Shown here one piece after another: positions 34,294 to 47,230 of a stretch of 64,000 nt of DNA (the first letter of the stretch is position 1; each line of letters begins with the position of its first letter). Below the pieces are notes generated by a model. The model had not been told where the DNA came from. It made no database searches and worked only from the letters and a program-made list of their open reading frames with translations. Position numbers and translations under genes: made by a program. Location of the stretch: the NCBI GenBank assembly GCA_016584495.1, contig WAID01000003.1:6652501-6716500 (forward strand), written 5' to 3'. This stretch comes from Celoporthe dispersa (Eukaryota > Ascomycota > Sordariomycetes > Diaporthales > Cryphonectriaceae).

Positions 34294-36876
34294 TCAGCCA
34301 TGCACGCCACGAGCTGCGTGCAGCCCTTGATTCCGCATCCTCTCCATTTTGATCTTGGCGGCCTCGGTGCCATCATCAGGGTGGGCTGTCTCCTTGAACC
34401 AGGGGTGTTGTAAGGCCTGCTTCGCCGTGATACGATGCTGTGGATCGTAAATGAAGATCTTCTTGAGGAGGTCCTTGAAGTTCTTCAGAAAAGCCGTGTT
34501 GCTAGGAATGATGTCCTGCAGAGAGATGTTCAGTCAGCAGGCCGTTGATTCCTGGTCAGATATCAAGAAAGAGCTGTCTATGAACTTACATCCAGCTTCT
34601 TCATAGCCTTGACGAATCGTCGCGACGCCCTGGTAGTGTCTTGTTGCGGATAGTCCAGCTTGCCCCTCTTGAAGTATCTAATTTCGTGTCAGCTAAACTC
34701 TCGAAGGAACTCCCTCCAAAAAAAAAAAAAAAAAAGGCCTGCACAGCGAGGGCATGACGTACTTCGAGGCCGGATTGCCACCGTTCCTGGTCATCCTGTT
34801 GACTCGGGTAACGAGGTAGGAATCGATCCGGGTGCCAACGACGTTCTCCATCATAGCCAGGTGTTCCAGATTTTCATGAGTCTGGAATAGTGCATCGCCT
34901 GTGAAGAACTCGACGAGGATACATCCGATACTCCAAATGTCACAAGGGAACGACCATCCAAGACCGAGGATGATCTCGGGCGCTCGATAGTGCCGGGTTG
35001 ATACCACAGACGAGTGGTATTCATCCTGGAAGGTTGCAGACCCAAAGTCGATGAGCCGGATTTCCGTGTCCAGGAGGACACGCCGTTGTGTGGCGTTCCT
35101 GTTGACCGAAGTCGAAGACGAGGGAATCTTGCGGTTGTATGTGAACGTCTGATAGGCGCTGTCGTACAACAGGATATTCTCGGGTTTAAGGTCCGTATGT
35201 ATAAGGTTGAGGTCGTGGAGGACTAGAAATGATGAGAACAGGTCCCGAGGGACACGGAGAGCGATAGATATGACTTACAAGCCACGCTCGTGAGGAGCTG
35301 ACGAGCAAAACTCTGTATCTGGCTGTTGGGGAACGGAGTGAAGGAGTTGCCCTTGAGGAAGTCAAAGACACTCTGACCCAGCAGGTCCATCACGATGCAG
35401 ATGTGACCCCGGTAATCGAAACAATCGCGGAGGTGTATGCACCGGTTACGGTTGTCTGGGTCGTTGGCCTTCAGGGTTGCCAGAACTCGAAGCTCGATCC
35501 TCGACGCATCTCTATACTTTTGGACGGAGCGAATGATCTTAACGGCAACCAGCTCGTTGCGCTTCTGGTCGCGGGCCTGGACAACCTTGCCAAAGGTGCC
35601 TTGACCTAGCATCTTCATCATTTGGTCTACGGTAGAAAGCGGGGTCAGTAAGGAAGACATGCCCTTGCGGGGCGCAGCGCAGGGAATAGAAGACAGCCTA
35701 CAGTTATCGGTCAATGGCGCGTCGGGAACGACGATATAGTGACCGTCGTTGTCGTCGACATTTCCACTCTTGTACGACTATAAAGGATGAGTCTATGATT
35801 AGCGGGGTGGTTTTTACCCGGATGTTCCGGATCAGAAGAGAGATGACTTACGTCTGGAATCACTCGGACATTGACCTCGCCAGCCTTCTTGGGCGGGTAG
35901 GGTGGAGGCTGGTAGCTGGGAAAGTTGTGACCAACGATGGCGTTCTCCCTGCGCTTGACCTCATTGGCAACCTGCTGTCGAGTCCGCTTCCTCTTCTGCC
36001 CTGGCTGACCATCGTAGTCGTACTGACCATTTGATGACAGGGACCCGAGAGAGGTAGCAGCAGTGGTGTGGATGGCCGAGTCGGTGCGGCCGCTGGAGGA
36101 GTTGGTCGAACCTGAAGGGGTCCCGTTCTGCTGCCTAGGGCTTGTGTTCGAGCCGTTCAGCCTGCTGTGGTGGACAGGATCATAGCGGGTGCCCAGGGTC
36201 GTGGGGACATCATCGTCTCGCTTCCGCCGCTTGGGGGCGTGCCGAGCAGCAGATGTATTGGCGCTCACGGGGGCGCTACCATTGGTGGTGGTGGTGGCAG
36301 CGGCGCCATTTGCGTAGCCGTAGGCCGTTGTTGTTGTGGTTGCACTGCCATTGACCAGCGTCTGTTGTGAGTTGGACTCGGTAGAGACAGTGCCACTGTC
36401 GGGTTCGGGGGTGTCGTCAATGACGATGATCTCCTTGGGCGGCTGGCCGCCGTAGAACTTCTTCCAGTCGACAGGACTGTCTCGTCTCCTCTTCTTGTTG
36501 GAGGAGGACTCGGCCTGGGAGGACGCAGCGGTAGTCGAGGGGCCATGGCAGTGTAGTCCTGTTCAACGATGGCCCGCAGGTCGCCTAACTCTTGCCGCTG
36601 GGAACGGGCCAAGGAGGAGTTGCTGGAGAATGAAGACCCATTAATGGTGCCGGAGGAGGCTTGGGTACTCGACGAGGGAGCGTAGTTCGAAGTCGACGCT
36701 GAGGTGGGATACGACGAGGGCCCGAGCCGGCTGGGGGTGGGGAGGAGCTGGCTGGCGGTCGATCGGAAGGCAGTGGAGGAGGTATTTGTCGGGTAGTAGG
36801 GGAAGTGGTGTGGATGCGACGGGTGATGATAATGTGAAAGCGGGATTGTAGCAGTCGCAGTTGTGGGAGTCGACAT
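34294..36876 (-). CDS. LAMMER (CLK-type) dual-specificity kinase, one frame break
   Basis: Six exons: 36876-35852, 35777-35702, 35626-35279, 35222-34763, 34677-34590 and 34515-34294, about 739 residues after allowing for one missing base. The kinase domain shows the glycine loop LGQGTFGKV, VAVKII, the catalytic loop LIHTDLKPENIL, LIDFGSATF, the activation segment STRHYRAPEIILGLGW and the hallmark EHLAMMENVVG. The family (Kns1 in budding yeast, Lkh1 in fission yeast, CLK in animals) phosphorylates SR-type and other targets, affecting splicing, growth and flocculation. The N-terminal third is disordered with Ser/Thr-rich blocks and a basic KKRRRDSP segment. The frame shifts by -1 at the four-base G run 36539-36542 (C run in the gene), before a conserved-looking stretch GGQPPKEIIVIDDTPEP. 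An unusual 51-base intron is the only alternative and its donor is poor. Confidence 0.88.
34718..34735 (+). repeat. A18 homopolymer in kinase intron 4
   Basis: Read on the gene strand this is T18 within the intron between exons 4 and 5 of the LAMMER kinase, near its 5' splice site. Its length makes it error-prone in sequencing. Confidence 0.85.
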
Positions 36877-39800
36877 GTTTCTGACTTGAACTGCTATTGA
36901 CCCGCCTAAGTGAGAGGAGGAGAGGCTCTCGAGTGATTGTGTTGTGACCTTGAGGTCAGGCCAAGTTCATCGATCCAGGTCGGGGAAACTTGGGTTTCTG
37001 CGGTTGGGTGTTGCAGCAGCAGCCCTTAGTCCCCCGTCCCAGCGTTACTGCGGTGGTGGCAGTGGTCGGCTGGTCCCCTCTCTCTTGTTGGCTGACGGGA
37101 ATCGAGTGGTTTCGATTGGAAGACGGGTCTGTGGGGGGTGAAGAGGAGAGGGCAGCACGAAGGAACTGCAGGGAAAAGAAACGGTGGTATGCAATGCAAT
37201 GCAATGCAGGACAGGGCGAGCCAGCACAGGACAGGCAGGCCTTTGGTTGCAGCAGCAAGAGTGTGTGATGCGTTGCAGTGCAGTGCAGCGCAGTTGACGG
37301 GCGAGGGAAGGAGAGGCGGAGAAATTGCTGACAGGGAGCCGTCAGAGGACGGCTGGCTGGCTGCCCAGTACTGCCGCCGCCGAGAAGGATAAAACAAAAT
37401 GAGAGCGATGGAACGGTGGCAGCAGTGGCAGTCGTAGCAGTCGTAGTAATAATCGTTCGTGCAGGCAGCTTTTCCTCCCTCTCTCGAACAAGAGGAGAAA
37501 CAGCGAGCGGCTCTCCTGGAGGAGGAAACAAAAAAAAAAGGCCAGTCGTGCGTGGGATCTGGTAAGGCTCCTCTGGACAGGGCAGGAGGGCAGGGTACGT
37601 CAGGCTCGCTCGGTCGCTCGTTCGCTCGTTCGGCTTGTCTTGTTGTGGCTGGCTGCTGCTCGAAGAAAGGGGGGGGGGTGGACTGGCACCGATTCGGTTG
37701 TCGAGTCCAGATCAATCCCTCAACAAGACACACGCGTCTCAGACTGCGGCGGCGGGTGTTTTTTCCTTTCTTTTCTTTTTGTGGCGAGTATTGAGATGGG
37801 AGAGAGGTTCGGGTTGGGACGTCGAACGACCTTCTCTGGAGGGTGGTGGTTGTGATGGGGGTCGTGATCGAAAGAATGGAGAATGACGATCGGATTGGGG
37901 ACAGCGTGAGATTGGCCCCGACCAGTGTGTCTCCCAGCGGCCAATGCGCCCATCAACGTGCCGCTGTGGTTGCTCGTCTCGGCAAGCCGGGGAGGGGGAC
38001 AACAAACTTGGTGGTATGCTATGCAACGCGGGTTGTAGAGGAGACAAGATGACGAAGACTGGTCTCTCAGTGAGGTCAGTGGAGCGGCGGGGGAGGGCTT
38101 CAACCGAACCCAGCTCCCCACACACCGTCCAGTCACAGGCAGGCACAGGGCACGCACAGGCGTGTGATTGACGCCAGGCTAGCGGTTCACCCACTGTAAC
38201 CCGCCTAAAGGGCTCTCCAGTTTCGGGGCCTGTCTTGGTGGGCACCCGCTTGTTAGTGGTGAGTGCGCGCTGCCTCTTCGTACTCGCAAAAGGGCACAGA
38301 TGGGCGGCTGACGTCTTTGACAAGCCACGGGCCTAGCCTTGGGGATGTCCTCGGCACTCTTTTTTTCTTTTCTTTTCTTAAATAGAAAAGAGACAGAGAG
38401 GGAGAGAGAGAGCCAGCACTGCGGTGTCCATCCCAGCTTCTATCAAGTCAAATCTTCACTCTGATTCATCCAAGCGCTCGCTCACTTTTAGAGAGGAGGA
38501 GACAGTCACTGAGGCAGGTAGTTAGTGACTGAGTCACTGGCTTGACAGTGAAGGTGAGTGAGAAGAAGGGGTGGTGGGACTGGAGGCTTCCAAGGAGGGA
38601 ACATCGCCACCCGTCTGGCCCGAAACGGCCCTTCGAGAAAGGTCCCGTCTCCCTGCTGGAAGAATTCATGAACCAAAAACTAAAATGCTCTCCCCCCCCC
38701 CTTGGCCCCTCGGACTGATTAAAGGATGAGCGGTGTCCAAAATTACGATCCAGAGACCAAGATAAAAGGCCCCGAGATCTCGTTTCAATAAACCAAAATC
38801 AGAGGACAAGATTTTATTATTTGTCTATGCTCTCCTACCCCCCCTGGTACGGTAATCTTGTTCGAGGCATGGTTTGTGTCGAAATCTCCCGTGCTTCCCC
38901 AGTCAATCATCAGTCACGGATCCAACACTCTTCTTTTCTTCTTCTTTCTCTTGACTCTAGGCCCCGGCGTCTTGGGACTGCAAACACGCCTGCTACGATG
39001 GCAGTGTATGGGTAGGTAGGCTCGCACTTTTTGCTCGTGTTTTCATGTACTCCGTAGGGACCAGCTCGGGGTCCACCAGAAAAAGAGAGAAAAAATAAAA
39101 AAAGAGAAAGGGCCCCCTTTGCCCCTCTATTAATGGACATATGATACTTGAAAACAAAGAATGCGGGTATCGGATAGCTGACAAGACAGATGACTGCTGC
39201 CTCTGTGAATGAATGAACGATGATCTCAGCGTTACTGTCTACCGTGTGTAATCAAATAATCGTATTAGCATCAACAGACAATATGGCATATGATTTACTT
39301 CCGCGCACACGGTATTTCTTCACAGTCGACTCGCGGTCCGATCCTGTTCCATCGCCTCTTCCTTCGTGGCCTAATGTTGAGACTGTACCCCGCCCGGATC
39401 CCGCTGAATCCCAAGTATTAAGGAAGGGGGAAAATATGGCCGCGCAGCCGCCCATCGATCGGTTCAGGACCAGATCTTCTTGTCGGGGGAATACCTCAGG
39501 CCATCTGCTGGGACCTCCCGCCCCCCTCCTTCAGTACATGAGCGGCCAGCGTCACACGCCATCCCCCAAATGGAACTGGCCTGGCTTCCGATCGTGCCTA
39601 TCAGGCCCTGGTGCAGGATAAACAGTAGATCGCACAGCGTTTAAATCCTTGGCGCACACAAAAATGCTCACAAGGGCTTGATAGGAATCCCTTCACTGCC
39701 GTCATTGGGAAACATTTTTGTCTTGCTCTCTCGCTTGTGTGGGCAGGCCTACAGCCTCGCCCTCACACGCCACTCACAACGTGACCGCTAGAATAGCCTC

Positions 39801-42265
39801 TCTCTCCCCCCCTCTTCCTCTCTCTCTTTTTAAAACGCGACGGAAGATCCTCAGTCCCACACCATCAATCAGCCTTGCAGCGGCCCCGCCAGGAGGTTCA
39901 CTCACAGGGGGCCAGGGTTGTTCTGTGCTATGGGGGAGAGAGAGAGAGACCCATCGCATCGAACCTGGGGTCAAGCCCAACCCCCCGGGAAGGATCCAGA
40001 GGGGGGGGGGGAAAGACTACTGCAACCACTATCTGCCCCCCCCCGCCTTCCAGCCTCCCCGGGCTGCCAAGGTGCCTTTCTTGATTGCCACCTACGTTGG
40101 CCCAGCGCCCGGATCCTCAAGAAGAGGAAGCGAGACCGACAGACATGTCGTGTCTGCCTCTCCTTCTCTCGGAACCTTTTACAGGCCTGGTCGTGGGAGA
40201 AGAAACACCGGAATTCCGAGTCATGCTAGATAGATTTCGGGTCGCGTTTTGTCTCGCCCAGAGATCAGAGCCTCGCTGGGGACTGGAGCGTGGGAGGAGG
40301 GGGGTTGCAGGGCTAGAATAGCCTATAGCCACACAAGACATTACATACCCAGCGCCAGTCAGTCAGGCAAGCAGGTCAGCACTACCCACCACAACACAGG
40401 ACGCCTTCCCGTCCCTCGGGTTGCCATTCTCAGCTTGCTCGTGGCGTTTCCTGATCCAACAAAGGCCGATGGTCTGGCTCCCAGCCACCTGGACAAAAGG
40501 CCAAACCGCTCGGCTGTGCATCCGGTCGACATATCATTCCTCCCTCCTCCTCCTCCTTAGGCGGCTCCCCTTTGCCCCAACCCGCAACACCAGCGGTTCG
40601 GGTTGGTCTGCTCTGTCGGACAAGACGTGACTCTAGCTGAGACGAGGGGCACGGTTTCGTAAGCGATGCCCCCTCTCCTTCCCGGTGGACTCCCCGCCCG
40701 GGCCGCGCCAGGGCACCCTCGAACTAAAAAAAAAAAAACAACCAAAAAACCCCAAAAAAACAGAAGCCCTTCCCTGTGCTGGCCTCTGGATCCCTCCCTC
40801 ACTGGCAGCCACCAACATGGAATAGTACGTGTAGGTAACAGGCGCTGTGACCACCCGCTGACCCAGCAAGAGTACATAAGAAACAGCCAGGGACAGGTGG
40901 GCATTTTGTGGTTACCACGTGGGAAGAAAGAGACAAGGTAATTTCCCTCCGCGGTCCACATCAATCAAATGCTCCATTCCCCGATGCCTCGCGTGGGTAT
41001 GTACTACTACTATATGCTGTATATCTTGTATACAGTTGAAAAACAAGAAGAAAAAAAAGAAAAAAATAAGGCAGATTGATCGTCGCTGGCACATGGCTCC
41101 CGCGGGCTCTCGCGGCGGGTGTGAGTTTCTTGATGTCGAAACCACCACCATGGCACCATGGTCAGGCGAGTGTGGCTTGAAGAATTGGTTGCCCCTCCGT
41201 GGGACTTCCACATCTTGGTATGAAATGTGGTTTGGCTGTTGAGTAATTGTATATGTATATGGGAGCAGGTTGCCGAGCTCTTCTGCACCTGAACAAATCT
41301 ACACCCACTTCTGAAGATCGCCGTGCAATGGAACAGAGTATACTTACACTATGCCAAGCCAGAGGGGGTGTAGTTCCCCTAGCTTTCCTGACCTCTTGAT
41401 CTTCTCAGCCCAGAGGGCGTTTCTGGTCGTCAGCCTGGTACATTCATAAATGGCACACACACGAAGGTTTGTATTCTGTTCGAAACATCACCTCCGCTCT
41501 AGCACATGATGGGCCCTGCTAAAACCTGGCCTCGTCCAAAGTGTTCGAAGTGCACACGACCCATGCCACACTACCACAGCTCCAGAGTTCACCCAACAAG
41601 GTTGTGCACAGCAGCATACTACTCCTTCCTGACCTTCTGCATCACATACCCCGCCGATGAGGAGGGTTCTCTATCATTAGCATCACCGACCCACCACCCC
41701 CCGGCGGCCCCGAACATACACCCTAGTACCTCTATTATTGTTTCGCCCATCATCAAGCTCGCATCTTCTCAGGGCTGTAATCAACCTGAAGGATAAGGGA
41801 CACCCTGATGAAACACTATTATCCCGGCGCCGGCCTCGTGGTGGTGGTTTGGGGAGAAGGGGAGGGGGGGGTTGCCATGACTTTACCACGACCGCGTTGC
41901 TGGTCGCTTGCTAGGGCCGGCGATCATGCGTCTGCGGATAGCAATGGTCAGGGTGGTATTATTGACACTGAGATCTGCAAGATCCGCAAAGAGACGCGAG
42001 GATTCTAAGCTGCGCGTGTGGTTTGCAAGATAAAGAGGAGAAATGAAAGAGGCTTGCTTGGGCGACCCTCGTAGGTCAAATGCCATGCCAGCCATCTCCG
42101 GCTGGCTGGTCTTGGTGGGCCATGGCAGCTTTCGCCGCGTCAACACACGATCGGCACAGTCTTGTGTTGGGAGATCCAGTACATATGATATCTTTTGACA
42201 CCCCAAAGGAACCTTCCCAGCGCCTTTCAAACGGTGATCATCTTTCCTGAGCCCTGCCGCGCGCC
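36877..42265. other. 5.4-kb gap without a supported gene
   Basis: The part nearest the kinase (36877-38320) has pyrimidine- and CAG/GCA-rich blocks (e.g. the GCAAT and GCAGT repeats at 37192-37290) and may be a long 5' leader or promoter. The rest has homopolymers and simple tracts (38387-38412 GA-rich, 40726-40760 A-rich) and short frames on both strands, none with a domain. It could hold non-coding transcripts, which I cannot detect here. Confidence 0.5.
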
Positions 42266-43608
42266 TCAGATGCCCCGATTGAACACAACCAGTCCGCCCT
42301 CCCCTCCCCTGCCGTGAAACTCCTCCTCCAGGCTTGCCGCGTTCAGTCTCTGCCTTTGCGGGAACGCCGCCAGCGCCAGTGGTAACGCCAGGTAGCTCGT
42401 GGCTAGGATCAGCCCTAGATTTACGGGCATGGTATACCGCGGATTACGCTTCAACCAATCTGTTTTCTGCAGCCGCACTAATATCAGGGGCGGGAGCACC
42501 ATGATCGGACTGCTGTTCAGCACCCTCGACAGCGCCGTCTCGCCCACCGCCAATGTCGCAGCCTTCTTGCTCTTGCCCAGGCTGGGTATGTCGCTCTCCG
42601 CCTTGCCCTCAGCCGCGAGCCTCTGCTTGTCTGCCTCTGACAGGACGGGGTAGACGTCGATACCGGTGCGCATCTCCTCGCCGCGCATGAGGAAGACGTT
42701 CAGCGCGCCGGCGGAGGCGACGGCCGCGAACGGAACTAGGCGGCCGAGAATAAGACGGGTCTGGGGTTGGAGGCGGGTGAGGCGGGGGACGATGCTGTTT
42801 AGGCCCACGGCGACGGAGCATGAGGCACCCACCGCCAGGAAGTAGGACTGAGCAATCTTGGACCAGGAGAGGGGCGTGGATTTGTTGGCGTTTGCGTTGT
42901 TGATGGCGACGTTGAGAGACTGGTTGGTTATCTGCCAGAGTATAGTGCCGGTGTTCTGCCATGGGAGGGCCAGGTCAGTTGACAATGATTTTTGACAGTG
43001 CCGGGAACGAGGAGAGAGCAAGGCTGTATGTATGTACCTTGAGACCGGGTGTGAGCATGCCTGCTGTTACTACCAGGTTGGAGAAGACAAAGCAGGACAT
43101 GCGAAATGGCAGCAGGACTGGCTCGCCGGTGTCTGTAGACCCTCAAATAAGTCGATACCCTCCCCCCGAAACACACTCCTTATGGGCCGCCATACCAGGA
43201 TGTAATGTCGAATCGACAATCTTCTTGGCCTGCCACAGCTCGGGCGTCATGTCCTTCGTCTGGCCCGTCTTGTACGATATGATGGCCTGCTTGGCCTGCT
43301 CGAGTCCTCTCTTGCCCACGAAAAGCGTCCTGAGAGTACCATTATGGTCAGCCATAGATTATCAAGCAAGACCTGCCCGTGCCTCCTCCCTCAACTTCGC
43401 GGTCTAGGAATTTCCTTGGCGAACGATTAATGGCTGCTTACTGCTAAGATGCAGGTACCATACCATTTCCCCCGCTCCCGATGTATGCTTGTCAATGCTC
43501 TCACCTCGGATCCACTATGCCAGCCGTCTGCTGCACGCGGCCCCAGTATGTGCTGAGGTCATACTGCGAGTCTGGCAGCTCGCGATTGCCTGGTAGAGAG
43601 GCGGACAT
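42266..43608 (-). CDS. FSF1: sideroflexin, mitochondrial inner-membrane carrier
   Basis: Four exons: 43608-43505, 43329-43196, 43132-43038 and 42955-42266, about 340 residues, close to yeast Fsf1. The start gives MSASLPGNRELPDSQYDLST and then YWGRVQQTAGIVDPR, the conserved sideroflexin N-terminus; an upstream in-frame ATG at 43695 is less typical. Exon 2 carries WQAKKIVDSTLHP, exon 3 MSCFVFSNLVVTAGMLTP, and exon 4 NTGTILWQITNQSLNVAINN and PRYTMPVNLGLILATSYLAL. Sideroflexins span the inner mitochondrial membrane about five times and move serine or related small acids for one-carbon metabolism in animals; the fungal substrate is inferred. The gene is divergent from the MFS transporter, sharing about 820 bases of upstream DNA. 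No break is seen. Confidence 0.93.
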
Positions 43609-44429
43609 CTTGAGAATGTTGCTTGCGTTCTGTTCTCGTGGTCTCGTAGCCAGGGTTGGAAGTTGCGGCGAGAAGCGACGCACTGATATAGCCAAGAGAG
43701 GGCTTGGCTACATCGGTCGAGCAGCCAATTCGTTGGCCTGTTGTACTCGTGTGTGAATTGAGTTGGTGGAGAGGAGGGAGGGAGTCTTGACGAGACTGAC
43801 CCGTCGCAAACCGTTGACGAGCTATTAGCTCCTTGAATCGCACACCTTTGTTAGCGCTGTAGGCTGCAGATAGAGACAGGTGGGAGCTAGCTATCGCCGA
43901 GCTCGGCTCCAGGTGCCGAAGAAAGGAGGGGCAGTAGGGCCTGGCAGGGATGTGTCCAGTGAGAGGTTGCCAGGTCATAGCGCTGGTGGTACCATAGGAT
44001 GTTTATGCTATCCCCGCCCCGTCATTGCTCAACCAACCACTGGCCTGGCGTGTTATTCCCCTGCGCTGGTACAGGGCATCGACCTATTTTTTGGGAAAGG
44101 AATTCAGAGGTGCATGGTTTAGGCTATCGAATGAAGACGCTTGATAAAGAGAAGGGGGAAAGAAAGAAAAAAAAACCCCCCCAAAAAAAAACCGGATGCT
44201 GCTTTACAAGAACATCCCAAGGGGTCGTCAGTTTCTCGATTAGTCCTCAACAGTCTGTCTGCATCTCCCTCCCGACGCCCTCCTATGTTTCTCCCTTGTT
44301 TCTACTTATCCCGGCACCTTGTCGCGCGCATGTGAAGGCTTGAGCTCCTCCTCAGACGATCGTTGGTCGTTGTCCCGGTATCGACTGACACCAGCCTGGC
44401 CCGCAGAAGAGCGACGACAAGCTCAAGAC
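43609..44429. promoter_or_regulatory. divergent intergenic region
   Basis: This is the shared upstream region of sideroflexin (left) and the MFS transporter (right). It includes A-rich and C-rich runs at 44160-44192. No individual element could be assigned. Confidence 0.4.
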
Positions 44430-46188
44430 ATGGCGCGCAACATCTTGATGCGCCATCTGCCCTTCTCAGAGTCCACGACTACGGCTCAAGCCATTAGCTA
44501 CCTTCTCGGGGTTGCCCTCTTCTCCATATCCTTCCTCGTCTTCCTGAATAGCAGTATTTCTTTTGTCATCACCGACCTGATAGGCATTCATGATGGCGTG
44601 GGCGACATCGTCGGCACTCTCGGCTTCGTCGACGAGCTGGTGGCCTTGATCGCCTGCCCCCTTTGGGGCTTGATCTCGGATCGCCTTGGTGTTCGCTTCG
44701 TGGCCATGGTTGGATATGCCGTCATCGGCCTTGCTCTGTTCCTCTTCGTCCAGGCGTCGAATGTTTACCCACAGCTGCTACTGGCGAGGATCCTCTTTGC
44801 TATTGGGGCCACGGCTACGTGAGTATGATCCCTCCCTTGTTCATGAGCTGGCCTACGGGACTGACGGGACAATCTTCTCAAGGGCCACGATGGTTACGGC
44901 GACCCTCCCCTGCCTCACCGACGACTCCGATTCCTCGGACCCCGAAACGGAACAGCCCGCGCTCATCCCTAGCCACAACGTCCGGGACAGTGTCGCCCTC
45001 TCCGTCGAGTCGGAGCTCACCATCACCCCAGAGCGCTACCGTTCCAACGGGTCAGAGCTACAAGGTACCGACGCAGCGCGAGACAAGCCTTCCGTCCTCG
45101 CCGGCTACGTCGGCCTCTTCACCGGCCTCGGCGCCCTCGTCTCCCTGCTCGTGTTCCTGCCTCTGCCCAGCCAGTTCAGCAAGATTGAGGGGATCGAGAT
45201 CGGCGAAGCTGTCCAGTACTCTTACTACGTCGTCGGCGCGGTCGCGATCCTCGTCTCGTCCTTTGTGTACATCGGGCTGCGCAAGCTCAAGGGCGAGGAG
45301 GGCAAGGGTTTCCGGACGCTGTTTGGCCTGAAGAAGCGACGGCTGGCCGACGGCTCTGAGGCGCCGAGGCGGAGCTTCCTGCCGTACCGACAGCTGCTCC
45401 GTGACGCTGTCGTGCTCGGTGTGACAGACTCCCAGATCGGTCTTGGTTACCTCGGTGGTTTCGTCGCCCGTGCCTCGACTGTTGCCATCTCAGCGTTCAT
45501 CCCGCTGTTTGTCAAGACCTACTTCCTCGACCATATCTCTGATGGGGACCAGCGTAAGGCGTACGTCTTGGCTTCCATCCTGACCGGGGTGGCACAACTG
45601 TTCGCCCTGATTTTTGCTCCTATCTTCGGGTACCTGTCGAGACGCCGGAGACATTTCGATTACCCGGTCATTGTGGCCACCGTCTTCGGCATCATCAGCT
45701 ATATTGTTTTCCCACACCTGGCCAGTCCGGAGGTCAAGAACGTCGACGGCCGTGGCGGGTCACCGGTTGTGTTCGTCCTCGTTGCGATGATCGGGATTAG
45801 CCAGATTGGTGCGATTGTCTGCAGCCTGTGCTCCCTTGGCAACGGCGTCCTGGCTGCCGACCCTCACAAGAAGGACCAACTGCCAGCAAACGATGAGGCT
45901 GCTGACGGCGTGGAGACCAGCGAGGACACTTCCCTCCTCAACAATAGTACCAAGCCGCAGCCCAAGTGTACCCGGGTGCTGCTCAAGGGGACCATCGCAG
46001 GGGTCTACTCGTGGTGCGGTGGTGCGGCTATCTTATTGCTCACAAAGTTGGGTGGGTTCCTGTTTGACACGTGGTCGTATGGGGCGCCGTTCTACTTGAT
46101 GGCTCTGTTCAATGCTATCTTGCTCGTGGCCACGCTGGGAGTGGGTGTCGTACGGCTGGCGAGGGAGCACAGACACAAGCACACCTGA
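44430..46188 (+). CDS. MFS transporter
   Basis: Exons 44430-44818 and 44883-46188 (64-base GTGAGT...AAG intron) encode about 564 residues. The ATG at 44430 was chosen over an in-frame one at 44319 because it starts MARNILMRHLPFSE just before the first membrane span. Twelve spans can be counted, with MFS motif A as GLISDRLGVRFV between spans 2 and 3. A long hydrophilic, acidic loop (SDSSDPETEQPALIPSHN region) interrupts the N-terminal half, and a second loop lies before the last two spans. Substrate unknown; the protein resembles fungal MFS members of uncertain function. It has no adjacent biosynthetic gene that would suggest an export role. Confidence 0.9.
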
Positions 46189-47230
46189 CGATGATTGATA
46201 TGAGATGAATGTACGACAAGAGGTTTGCTAGAATGTAAGCGTGGGAGGTGATCTCTTCTATTTACAATGCTTTCTCTCTCTCTTTTAGTTTTGATAGCTA
46301 TCATTGTACACTTATAATGAGAATGGCGGCTGGAGTCATTCAGAGATGGGCTGGTGGTGGAAGCGCTCTTTAAGCTGACGCATAGACGGAGATTCAATGC
46401 CTTGCAGAGAGCTTTCTCCTTATCGACCTCTTCTTGGTAACCCACAAAGGCGTTTTGGTAGACGAGGTATCGACTGTGTCAACCTTGAATAGACGTAGAA
46501 CCTGATCCCTCCAATGACCTGGATGGTTCCTTTGAATAGCGAGGAAAGTCTGGTACCAGTATAGTAGCTCGGCTGCACACTTTGCCACATCCTTCTTCTG
46601 CCTCTGGTTTGCTCTACGGCAAGGTGCAGTACAATATGCTTTCTATGTAAGGTGACTTGACTTATCCTATGCTCCTTAGCGAACAGGGCCACGAGTAGTA
46701 TGGAATTGAAGACTCGTCCGAGGTAAAAAAAGAAACCAGTCTCCTCGTTATTAGTACACGAAATCCGCAAAAAGTCTTGGAATCCTTCTCGAGAAGCCTG
46801 GCTCCGGCCCAGGATTAGCACCTGGCCTTTCCACCCTATACAATATAGTAATACGCAGAGATCAGACAAGAAAATATCGATGAACCACATGATGGCCTGA
46901 TAGAAAGTCAATCGAGTACCGTTTTCCCATAGATTTTTAGAATAATAATGAGAATGAATCATTGCTTTTTGTTTTGGTGGACGAGAACGATCAGATCCGA
47001 GATGTTAGACGATCTCAGACCCAGTAGACCCATAGAGGGGACAAAAACCCTGCCAATATCGATTTTACTACAAGCCGATTGCACCCTGCAGCCACTCATA
47101 TCGTTTGATGTCCATTTTTTCTCTCTCTTTCTGTTTGTGCAATTTCTGGTAGATCAGACAAAGCGTTCGAAACTCGAGACGACAGTCTGTGATGGTTGTG
47201 TGTGATCAGGGGGATCGACGCGATCCCCTT
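46189..47230. other. A/T-richer spacer, possible repeat relic
   Basis: The centre (46420-46962, minus strand) holds a 180-codon frame whose translation (e.g. GRVFNSILLVALFAKEHRIS) looks protein-like but matches no family I can name. Base composition is A/T-richer than the flanking genes. It could be a decayed repeat; the 3' UTRs of the MFS and Stm1-like genes must also lie here. Confidence 0.35.

Noticed and set aside
39718..40233. 171-codon frame on the + strand in the large gap
   Set aside because: It runs through C- and G-rich simple tracts and shows no domain; the overlapping frames are equally long, as expected by chance in G/C-rich DNA.
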